A stretch of DNA of 6,862 bases, from positions 1 through 6,862 of the forward strand of contig JAEXHR010000388.1 in the NCBI GenBank assembly GCA_023449855.1, in the 5' to 3' direction. Position numbers and translations under genes: made by a program. This DNA is from Pseudomonadota bacterium (lineage in GTDB: Bacteria; Pseudomonadota; Alphaproteobacteria; Rhizobiales; Xanthobacteraceae). This document shows, piece after piece, positions 1-4,575 of this stretch; within the stretch, counting starts at the first letter, position 1, and the number at the start of each line of letters is the position of its first letter. A model generated the notes under the pieces. The model did not search any database and was not told the DNA's origin. It was given only the letters and a program-made list of their open reading frames with translations.

Positions 1-81
1 GTCCTGCGCCGATGCTACGGAGTTCGCGGCAAACACTGCCGCGATTGCAAGTAGCGATGAGGTAACCTTCCTGTTCAGCAT
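1..81 (-). CDS. Secreted protein, N-terminal part only; probable branched-chain amino acid ABC transporter substrate-binding protein
   Basis: The window contains only the first 27 codons. They read as a classic Sec signal peptide: a basic start (MLNRK), a hydrophobic core (SLLAIAAVFAA) and a small-residue cleavage site (SVASA-QD). A ribosome site GGGAG (91-95) lies 9 bases before the ATG. The gene starts 69 bases after the livF stop on the same strand, so it is probably in the same operon. A periplasmic binding protein (LivK type) is the usual secreted product in such clusters. The signal peptide is seen directly. The product name is inferred from context only, because no mature sequence is present. 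Confidence 0.6.
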   Translation of the reverse strand, partial: MLNRKVTSSLLAIAAVFAANSVASAQD

Positions 82-150
82 TGTGTCTCTCTCCCTGAGA
101 TATTCATGATTTCACTCGGACCGTTGGCTCGTTCCGTAGCTTCTTATGAA

Positions 151-897
151 TTAGACGCCGAGATAGGTGTGCAGCTTGTCCATATTGGCGGACAGCTCCG
201 AACTCGCGAATCCGTCAACGACCTGGCCGTGATCGACGATGTAGAAGCGATCGGCCACGGTAGAGGCGAAACGGAAATTCTGCTCGACGAGCAGGATGGT
301 GAAGCCTTCCGACTTCAGCCGCGCGATGGTGTGACCGATCTGCTGGATGATGACAGGCGCCAGACCTTCGGTGGGCTCGTCCAGCATCAGGAAGCGCGCG
401 CCGGTGCGCAGGATGCGGCCGATGGCCAGCATCTGCTGTTCACCACCCGAGAGCTTGGTGCCCTGGCTGTTGAGGCGCTCCTTCAGATTCGGAAACAGTT
501 CGAAGATCTGCTCAACGGAGAGACCACCCGGACGGATGGTCGGCGGCAGCATCAGGTTCTCGCGTACGTCGAGGCTGGAGAAGATGCCGCGCTCTTCCGG
601 ACAGAAGGCAATGCCCTGCTTGGCGATCTTGTCCGAGGCGGTCTTGATGATCTCGTTGCCTTCGAACTTCACCGAGCCGGTGCGCTTGCCGATGATGCCC
701 ATGATGGACTTCAGCGTGGTGGTCTTGCCGGCACCGTTGCGGCCGAGCAACGTCACCACCTCGCCCTGCTTCACGTCGAAATTGACGCCGTGAAGAATGT
801 GCGATTCGCCGTACCACGCCTGCAGGTCGCGGACTTCGAGAACGGTTTTTGCGCTTGTCGAAGATGATGCCGGAGCGGCCGTCAAAGTATCAGCCAT
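151..897 (-). CDS. livF: Branched-chain amino acid ABC transporter, ATP-binding subunit LivF
   Basis: This 248-aa cytoplasmic ATPase would power import of leucine, isoleucine, valine or related amides together with LivG and the LivH/LivM permeases. Visible motifs are Walker A GRNGAGKTT (52-60), the signature LSGGEQQ (149-155) and Walker B FLMLDEP (169-175). LVEQN (203-207) has Gln where most ABC ATPases have the switch His, which is typical of LivF and separates it from LivG. The first 17 residues (Ala/Ser/Thr-rich) precede the ABC fold and are probably disordered. The ATG has a GGGAG site 6 bases upstream (904-908) and overlaps the end of livG by 8 bases, which suggests translational coupling. 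Length is slightly above the usual 230-240 aa because of the N-terminal tail. Ligand specificity cannot be read from an ATPase subunit. Confidence 0.93.
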   Translation of the reverse strand: MADTLTAAPASSSTSAKTVLEVRDLQAWYGESHILHGVNFDVKQGEVVTLLGRNGAGKTTTLKSIMGIIGKRTGSVKFEGNEIIKTASDKIAKQGIAFCPEERGIFSSLDVRENLMLPPTIRPGGLSVEQIFELFPNLKERLNSQGTKLSGGEQQMLAIGRILRTGARFLMLDEPTEGLAPVIIQQIGHTIARLKSEGFTILLVEQNFRFASTVADRFYIVDHGQVVDGFASSELSANMDKLHTYLGV

Positions 898-1645
898 GTC
901 CGGCTCCCAGGTAAGCTTCCTTCACGCGTTCATCCTTGGTGAGGTCGGCATAGTTGCCTTCCGCCAGGATCTTGCCGCGCGTCAAAACGGTGATCTTGTC
1001 CGACAGCGTCGAGACGACGCTGAGATTATGTTCGACCATGAGGATGGTGTACTTCGCCGAGATGCGCTTGATCAGCGCGGCGATCTTGTCGATGTCCTCG
1101 TGGCCCATGCCGGCCATGGGCTCGTCGAGCAGCATCATTTCCGGATCGAGCGCCAGCGTGGTGGCGATCTCCAGCGCGCGCTTGCGGCCATAGGCCATCT
1201 CGACCGCCGGGGTGTTGGCGAATTCTGACAGGCCGACATCTTCGAGCAGCTCGGCGGCGCGCTGATTATATTTGTCGAGCACGCTCTTGGAGCGCCAGAA
1301 GTCGAACGACGATCCATGCTGGCGCTGCAGCGCGACGCGGACGTTCTCCAGCGCCGTCAGATGCGGAAACACCGCCGAAATCTGGAACGAGCGCACGAGG
1401 CCGAGACGTGCGACGTCTGCCGGCGCCATCGCGCTGATGTCCTTGCCCTTGTAGAGAATCTGGCCCTCGGAGGGCTGCAGAAACTTGGTGAGCAGGTTGA
1501 AACACGTCGTCTTGCCGGCGCCGTTCGGCCCGATCAACGCGTGAATGGTACCCTTGCGGACCTGGAGATTGACGTCGCGAACGGCGTAGAATCCCGCAAA
1601 TTGTTTGGTCAGCCCGTGGGTTTCGAGAATGAACTCATCGGTCAA
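890..1645 (-). CDS. livG: Branched-chain amino acid ABC transporter, ATP-binding subunit LivG
   Basis: This is the second ATPase of the Liv/HAAT importer and the partner of LivF. With the start chosen here it has 251 residues: Walker A GPNGAGKTT (39-47), Q-loop SFQ (Gln88), a degenerate signature MAYGRKR (150-156), Walker B MLLDEP (171-176) and the switch His in MVEHN (His206). The family-typical C-terminus ends in AYLG. There is no ATG near the 5' end. A TTG at 1645 is preceded by GGGGGAA about 6 bases upstream and gives an N-terminus MTDEFILETHGLTKQF of the usual LivG form. An in-frame TTG at 1660 would add five residues but would make that purine tract coding, so I prefer 1645. The gene is first in the minus-strand operon within this window. 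Confidence 0.92.
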   Translation of the reverse strand: MTDEFILETHGLTKQFAGFYAVRDVNLQVRKGTIHALIGPNGAGKTTCFNLLTKFLQPSEGQILYKGKDISAMAPADVARLGLVRSFQISAVFPHLTALENVRVALQRQHGSSFDFWRSKSVLDKYNQRAAELLEDVGLSEFANTPAVEMAYGRKRALEIATTLALDPEMMLLDEPMAGMGHEDIDKIAALIKRISAKYTILMVEHNLSVVSTLSDKITVLTRGKILAEGNYADLTKDERVKEAYLGAGHG

Positions 1646-1825
1646 GCAAATTTCCCCCAATCGACCTTGGCCGCGGTGTCACGCGGGTGGCCGATTTTTT
1701 GCGCAGCGATCTCAAGCGACAAAAAGCGGTCGCCCTGCCCGGCTGCCTGTCGCGGCACGGACTATGCCGTCAAGCGATCAATTAACGCAAGTGCAGTACG
1801 GGCGTTTTGCCGGGGACGCCCCGCC

Positions 1826-1840
1826 GCACCAACTTCGCCA
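1826..1840 (-). promoter_or_regulatory. Possible sigma-54 promoter element for livGF
   Basis: Read on the minus strand this is TGGCGAAGTTGGTGC, with GG and GC dinucleotides separated by exactly 10 bases, as the -24/-12 class requires. The -24 half (TGGC) and the end of the -12 half (TGC) match, but the intervening consensus positions do not. It would give a leader of about 170 bases to livG. Nitrogen control of amino acid uptake would make sense biologically, but a chance match is quite possible. Confidence 0.2.
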
Positions 1841-1865
1841 TTAGTATTAGAGGGTTGCGTCGTCC

Positions 1866-1876
1866 GTGCACTGCAC
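1866..1876. promoter_or_regulatory. Perfect 11-base palindrome GTGCA-C-TGCAC, possible operator
   Basis: A perfect inverted repeat with a one-base centre lies in the livG/PAS_5 divergent region. It shares the TGCA half-site with the palindrome at 1928-1940, with centres about 63 bases (six helical turns) apart. The regulator is unknown. Confidence 0.3.
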
Positions 1877-1927
1877 AAAAAGGATGCGACGCATTCCGGC
1901 AAACAGAACTTTTCACAGTCTAGGCAT

Positions 1928-1940
1928 ATGCAAAGTGCAT
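1928..1940. promoter_or_regulatory. Perfect palindrome ATGCA-AAG-TGCAT, possible operator
   Basis: This 5-bp inverted repeat with a three-base spacer sits just upstream of the EcfG-like element. The arms resemble those of the site at 1866-1876 but the spacing differs. The spacing does not fit the NtrC consensus (TGCACC, five bases, GGTGCA). Confidence 0.3.
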
Positions 1941-1964
1941 GGAACGAAATCGAAATCGCCCGTT
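1941..1964 (+). promoter_or_regulatory. Possible EcfG-type (general stress response) promoter for the PAS_5 gene
   Basis: GGAAC (1941-1945) is followed after 15 bases by CGTT (1961-1964). The alphaproteobacterial EcfG consensus is GGAAC, 16-17 bases, CGTT, so the boxes match exactly but the spacer is one base short. It points toward the PAS_5 gene, whose start is about 85 bases downstream. The CGTT overlaps an inverted repeat CCCGT/ACGGG (1959-1963 with 1971-1975). Confidence 0.3.
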
Positions 1965-2049
1965 AATTGTACGGGTAAACAAGCACGTCTCTTCACGCTT
2001 TATTTGCCTGACTAGCTCATGCTTCCCGCATATTCGCAAATGTGGGACG

Positions 2050-2661
2050 ATGGCCGTGAGTTTCGAAAGCTCAGACGCATCTGTCGTGAAATCCATACGG
2101 CAGCGCGACCTCCTGAACTGCTGGCTGCGACTTTATGCGCCAGTGCAGAAGCTGCCACGTCTCGTGGCCTATCAGCCCGACCGGCTCGAAGACGAGCGTG
2201 CCGATCTCGTCTACTACACCGTCGATCCCGGCTTTTCCCCAGTGCGCTTCATCATCAACAGCGACGGCACGCGGATGGCCAGCGCCTACGGCTCGACAGG
2301 TAAAGGCCGCTATCTCGACGACTATCTCGGCCCGATCCTTGGCCCTGTGGTGCTGCCGGCCTATCACGCCTGCATCGCGCACCGACTGCCGACCTATACG
2401 ATTTCGATGATTGACGACGTCAACGGCCATACCGTCGCCTATGAGCGTATGCTGCTGCCGTTCTGCGACAGCGGCAGCGACGTCACGCATATCCTCGCCT
2501 CGCTGAAAACGATCAGCGAGGACGGCGGCTTCGAGATCCGCAATCTGATGCGCGGCCATCACAGCGTGCCGAAGCCGGTGCTCAGCGTGGTGCTCGACCG
2601 CAACCTCGCCCATCGCACGCCCAACCGCAGCGCGGCGAGCGAGCTGATCGAGATCGACTGA
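2050..2661 (+). CDS. Single-domain PAS protein (PAS_5-like), function unknown
   Basis: The 203-aa protein is predicted soluble, with no signal peptide or membrane segment. Residues about 17-165 have the pattern of the alphaproteobacterial PAS_5 family: a helical entry (RQRDLLNCWLRLY, 18-30), PRLVAYQPDRLEDERADLVYY, a central strand RFIINSDGTRMASAYG, GKGRYLDDYLGP, an aromatic/proline stretch LPTYTISM and the closing strand VAYERMLLPF. No output domain (kinase, GGDEF, HTH) is attached, so it would act as a small sensor or adaptor. The start is ambiguous. ATG 2050 is used here, but GTG 2056 lies 8 bases after GGGA (2044-2047), a better spacing, and would lose two residues. An in-frame ATG at 1939 would add 37 unusual residues and is unlikely. 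The ligand and partner are unknown. Recognition is from memory of the family pattern. Confidence 0.8.
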   Translation: MAVSFESSDASVVKSIRQRDLLNCWLRLYAPVQKLPRLVAYQPDRLEDERADLVYYTVDPGFSPVRFIINSDGTRMASAYGSTGKGRYLDDYLGPILGPVVLPAYHACIAHRLPTYTISMIDDVNGHTVAYERMLLPFCDSGSDVTHILASLKTISEDGGFEIRNLMRGHHSVPKPVLSVVLDRNLAHRTPNRSAASELIEID

Positions 2662-2662
2662 G

Positions 2663-3010
2663 TTACGCGAGTTCCTTCGCGTAGATCTCCGGCTTGAAGC
2701 CGACGAGGATCTTGCTGCCCTTCTCGAGCACCGGACGCTTGATCATCGATGGCTGCTCCAGCATCAGCGCGATGGCCCTGACTTCGGTGAGCCCTTCCTT
2801 CGCAGCATCGTCGAGCTTGCGAAAAGTGGTGCCGGCACGGTTGAGCAGCGTCTCCCAGCCGACCGCCTTCGACCAGCGCTGAAGATGCGCCTTGTCGATG
2901 CCGGATGCCTTGTAGTCGTGAAAGTCGTAGGCGACGTCGTGGCTGTCGAGCCAGGTACGTGCCTTCTTCATCGTGTCGCAGTTCTTGATGCCGTAGATCG
3001 TGGTCGCCAT
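2663..3010 (-). CDS. ArsC/Spx-family small thiol protein (YffB-like)
   Basis: The 115-aa protein has the thioredoxin-like ArsC-family fold. It starts with a strand, IYGIKN, leading to a single active-site Cys (Cys11, CDTMKKARTWL), then YDFHDYKA, and the conserved PSMIKRPV segment (87-94) with Arg92 before a C-terminal KILVGF strand. It lacks the CXXC of Spx. It also appears to lack the third catalytic Arg of classical arsenate reductase ArsC, and no arsenic genes are nearby. This fits the YffB-like branch, for which a glutathione-linked thiol reductase role has been proposed, better than a true arsenate reductase. The ribosome site is weak (GGA about 8 bases before the ATG). The stop codon is one base from that of the convergent PAS_5 gene. 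Confidence 0.85.
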   Translation of the reverse strand: MATTIYGIKNCDTMKKARTWLDSHDVAYDFHDYKASGIDKAHLQRWSKAVGWETLLNRAGTTFRKLDDAAKEGLTEVRAIALMLEQPSMIKRPVLEKGSKILVGFKPEIYAKELA

Positions 3011-3112
3011 GAGATGTCCGCATTACCCATGAGTGATGTCTGCGGACCTGACTAGCAGATGACACCGGCTGGCTGGCCGCCATTCCGGCGTCATCCACAG
3101 CAGGCAGCGCGA

Positions 3113-3685
3113 TCACGCGCCTTGCCGACGTCTGGTGAATGCCAGCCACACCGCCGAGACCAGAAAGTAGAATGCGCCGAAGGCGGCATAAGGCGCGACA
3201 TCGACGATGCCCGGCACCTTCTCCCCACGGGACTGGATCACGAAAAAGATGCCGGCCGCCATCGACTGCGCGCCGCTCAAGATCATCACCCATTGCGCGC
3301 CGAATGCGCGCCAGCGGCGCAAGCCGGTGATCAGTTGCGCAAGGCCGGCCACGATCGCCCAGATGCCGAACACAGCAAGCACGGCGTTCATCCCCGACAG
3401 CAGCGCGCCGGCAACCGCCACTGCGGCGGCAAGACTGACCACGACGTTAAGCGCCTGCGACGGATTGGCACGCAAACCGCCGCTGCCTTGAGCGTCGAAC
3501 CAGTTCGCCAGCGCGTCCCAGGCCGGGTAGCTCACCAGCAGGATGGCAGCCGCGCCGCTGTTCGAGCGGCCGATCGTGGCTGCCGCGGCGACCCACACTG
3601 CCGCAACCAGACCGCGGATCAGGTAATAGCGTGCGAGATCGCCCGATCCGGCGGCCGGAAATCCCGTGATGTCTGCGTTTGTCAT
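3113..3685 (-). CDS. DUF308/HdeD-like six-helix inner membrane protein
   Basis: The 190-aa protein is very hydrophobic, with about six membrane helices at roughly 20-38, 43-62, 78-97, 98-116, 129-150 and 162-184. Short basic loops (TGLRRWRAFG, C-terminal TRRRQGA) support a cytoplasmic C-terminus. Size, Ala/Gly-rich helices and internal repetition resemble the DUF308/HdeD family, some members of which are acid-stress proteins. No catalytic motif is visible and the function is unknown. ATG 3685 is chosen because GGAG (3692-3695) lies 6 bases upstream; an in-frame ATG at 3718 would add 11 residues without a ribosome site. The gene diverges from the ohrR-like gene, and the operator-like palindromes between them suggest control by that regulator. 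Confidence 0.75.
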   Translation of the reverse strand: MTNADITGFPAAGSGDLARYYLIRGLVAAVWVAAAATIGRSNSGAAAILLVSYPAWDALANWFDAQGSGGLRANPSQALNVVVSLAAAVAVAGALLSGMNAVLAVFGIWAIVAGLAQLITGLRRWRAFGAQWVMILSGAQSMAAGIFFVIQSRGEKVPGIVDVAPYAAFGAFYFLVSAVWLAFTRRRQGA

Positions 3686-3751
3686 GCCTCTCTCCGCGAA
3701 AATGGCCACGGAGCGCATTGGGCTTCGCGATCCTGGCCGATTTAAATATTA

Positions 3752-3766
3752 CGATAATTATTATCG
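3752..3766. promoter_or_regulatory. Perfect palindrome CGATAAT-T-ATTATCG
   Basis: This is a 7-bp inverted repeat with a one-base centre. It partly overlaps the first TTATCGCGATAT site and shares its TTATCG half-site. It lies on the DUF308-gene side of the divergent region and could be a further operator or extended half-site for the same regulator. Confidence 0.5.
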
Positions 3767-3772
3767 CGATAT
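3761..3772. promoter_or_regulatory. Operator-like site 1, TTATCGCGATAT
   Basis: The 10-base core TATCGCGATA is a perfect palindrome. The full 12-mer recurs exactly at 3809-3820. It is closest to the DUF308 gene start and probably lies in or near that gene's promoter. Binding by the adjacent MarR-type regulator is inferred from position. Confidence 0.55.
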
Positions 3773-3796
3773 CTTTATCGCCACCCGAGACCCGCC

Positions 3797-3825
3797 TTGT
3801 CCAGACATTTATCGCGATATACATT
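3797..3825 (+). promoter_or_regulatory. Candidate promoter of the ohrR-like gene
   Basis: TTGTCC (3797-3802) and TACATT (3820-3825) are separated by 17 bases and resemble -35 and -10 boxes, each with 4 of 6 consensus matches. The predicted start near 3832 leaves a leader of about 23 bases. Operator site 2 fills the spacer and site 3 covers the -10/start point, as expected for autorepression. Confidence 0.45.
3809..3820. promoter_or_regulatory. Operator-like site 2, TTATCGCGATAT
   Basis: This is an exact copy of site 1, with centres 48 bases apart. It sits between the candidate -35 and -10 boxes of the ohrR-like gene, a position that would block RNA polymerase. Confidence 0.55.
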
Positions 3826-3835
3826 ATTGTGATAT
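3824..3835. promoter_or_regulatory. Operator-like site 3 (degenerate), TTATTGTGATAT
   Basis: It matches sites 1 and 2 at 10 of 12 positions (CGCG replaced by TGTG). Its centre is 15 bases from that of site 2, and it overlaps the predicted transcription start. The overlapping TACATTATTGTGA also loosely resembles the TACAATT/AATTGTA half-sites known for OhrR proteins. Confidence 0.4.
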
Positions 3836-3854
3836 TGAGTTGAGGAACCCCATC

Positions 3855-4328
3855 ATGGTCCCGGTCGACATCCCGCTGGATCACCAGCTTTGCTTTTCGC
3901 TGTACAGCGCCAGCATGGCGATCGGCCGTGCCTACAAGCCGCTGCTTGATCGGCTGGAAATCACCTATCCGCAATATCTGGTGCTGAGCACGCTATGGGA
4001 GGGCGGCCCGCAAAGCGTCGGCGGCATCGCCGACCGGCTGGCGCTGGAGTCCAGCACCGTGACGCCGCTGGTCAAACGGCTTGAACAGGCCGATCTCGTG
4101 ATCCGCAAGCGCAATCCGGAAGACGAGCGTCAGGTCGTGGTCTCGCTGACATCGAAGGGCACGGCGATGCGCGAAAAGGCCCGCTGCCTCGGCGAGACGC
4201 TGTTCGCCGCCGCAGGCATGACGCCGGAGCGACTGATCGCCTTGAACAGCGAGGTCCATGCCTTTCGAGATGCGGTGACCAACTACACAACCAACACGAC
4301 GGACGAGACGGCAGGCAACGCAAGCTGA
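3855..4328 (+). CDS. ohrR: MarR-family transcriptional regulator, OhrR type (organic peroxide sensor)
   Basis: The 157-aa protein starts with DHQLCFSLYSAS, the OhrR hallmark, and has a MarR winged helix-turn-helix at about 50-100 (GGIADRLALESSTVTPLVKRLE, wing KRNPEDERQVVVSLT). The redox residues are all present: Cys13, Tyr27 and Tyr38 have the same 14- and 25-residue spacing as Cys22, Tyr36 and Tyr47 of Xanthomonas OhrR. Cys111 (EKARCLGE) matches the second cysteine of the 2-Cys class. OhrR proteins repress until organic hydroperoxides oxidise the N-terminal Cys. ATG 3855 follows GAGGAA (3842-3847) by 7 bases; an upstream in-frame extension would run through the palindromes and is rejected. 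The usual target gene ohr is not adjacent here, which is odd. The likely targets are this gene itself and the divergent DUF308 gene. Confidence 0.88.
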   Translation: MVPVDIPLDHQLCFSLYSASMAIGRAYKPLLDRLEITYPQYLVLSTLWEGGPQSVGGIADRLALESSTVTPLVKRLEQADLVIRKRNPEDERQVVVSLTSKGTAMREKARCLGETLFAAAGMTPERLIALNSEVHAFRDAVTNYTTNTTDETAGNAS

Positions 4329-4340
4329 CGACAGCTTGCG
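4319..4340 (+). terminator. Stem-loop over the ohrR stop codon, possible terminator
   Basis: CGCAAGCT (4319-4326) pairs perfectly with AGCTTGCG (4333-4340) across a 6-base loop. The ohrR stop TGA (4326-4328) lies at the loop edge. No T-tract follows, so it is not a textbook intrinsic terminator. It could stabilise the 3' end or help Rho-dependent termination. Confidence 0.4.
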
Positions 4341-4354
4341 CCTGTCCATTGCTG

Positions 4355-4390
4355 GGCGAACTTCGCCGAATCTGATCTAGCTCCGGCGAA
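4355..4390 (+). promoter_or_regulatory. Overlapping inverted repeats in the leader of the small-protein/dsbB operon
   Basis: GGCGAA (4355-4360), TTCGCCG (4362-4368) and CGGCGAA (4384-4390) give mutually exclusive pairings: the middle element can pair with the left copy (tight hairpin) or the right copy (7 bp, 15-base loop). They lie between ohrR and the small membrane protein gene. A regulatory role is speculative. Confidence 0.25.
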
Positions 4391-4409
4391 GCAACGCGCG
4401 GATGCAGTC

Positions 4410-4568
4410 ATGGAGTTCACGGCGCTCTTTCTCGCCATCACCGTCACCATGCTGGTCGCATGGCGCGGGCCGCGGCTGCTCGCGCTGTCGCTGTTCGCCG
4501 TGGTGCTGGTCGCCTGTATCGCGACCTTCCTGCATCACGCCACCGATACGCTGAAGCTGTCGTTCTGA
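4410..4568 (+). CDS. Small one-helix membrane protein, DUF5993-like, DsbB-associated
   Basis: The 52-aa protein begins MEFTALFLAITVTMLVAW, has a short basic turn (RGPRLL), a second hydrophobic stretch (LALSLFAVVLVACIATFL) and the ending HHATDTLKLSF. It is thus either two short membrane segments in a hairpin or one long one. The HHATD...LSF tail is what I remember from the DUF5993 family, small proteins found next to dsbB. The stop codon is 7 bases before the dsbB ATG and overlaps its ribosome site (TGAGG), so translation is very probably coupled. Its own ribosome site is weak (GCGGA about 7 bases upstream). A role as accessory subunit or stabiliser of the DsbB-like protein is inferred from context only. 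Confidence 0.8.
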   Translation: MEFTALFLAITVTMLVAWRGPRLLALSLFAVVLVACIATFLHHATDTLKLSF

Positions 4569-4570
4569 GG
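4566..4570 (+). promoter_or_regulatory. Ribosome binding site of dsbB overlapping the upstream stop codon
   Basis: TGAGG contains the stop TGA of the small protein gene (4566-4568) and a GAGG Shine-Dalgarno 5 bases before the dsbB ATG. A terminating ribosome is placed directly at the dsbB start, which favours stoichiometric co-expression. Confidence 0.7.
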
Positions 4571-4575
4571 CCGCC

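Larger units (their letters stand above)
1646..2049. other. Divergent intergenic region between livG and the PAS_5 gene
   Basis: About 400 bases lie between two divergent starts, and neither strand has a convincing gene. It must carry the promoters for both sides. It contains a short GC hairpin (1811-1823, CGGGG-ACG-CCCCG), a weak hairpin (GCGAC 1716-1720 with GTCGC 1729-1733), two TGCA-based palindromes (1866-1876 and 1928-1940), a sigma-54-like element on the minus strand (1826-1840), an EcfG-like element on the plus strand (1941-1964) and an inverted repeat CCCGT/ACGGG (1959-1975). I see no clear sigma-70 promoter with both boxes, and no riboswitch that I recognise. Confidence 0.6.

Noticed and set aside
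106..867. Long plus-strand open frame opposite livF
   Set aside because: It mirrors the livF codon pattern, gives a composition without domain logic, and lies wholly opposite an unmistakable ABC ATPase. It is a GC-bias shadow.
1711..1735. GCGAC/GTCGC hairpin with an A-rich loop as a terminator
   Set aside because: The stem is only 5 bp, no T-run follows on either strand, and it lies in the 5' leader of livG.
1316..1966. Plus-strand open frame crossing livG and the intergenic region
   Set aside because: Most of it is antisense to livG and the remainder has no family character or ribosome site.
2663..3010. Reading this gene as a true arsenate reductase arsC
   Set aside because: No arsenic resistance genes are nearby and the third catalytic arginine seems absent. 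The YffB-like branch fits better.
3059..3745. Plus-strand open frame opposite the DUF308 gene
   Set aside because: Rich in Arg, His and Gln with no hydrophobic or domain pattern. The opposite strand has clear membrane helices and a good ribosome site.
3666..3854. 63-codon N-terminal extension of the ohrR-like gene
   Set aside because: It would translate the operator palindromes and the candidate promoter, its sequence is atypical, and the internal ATG at 3855 has a proper ribosome site and the family-typical N-terminus.
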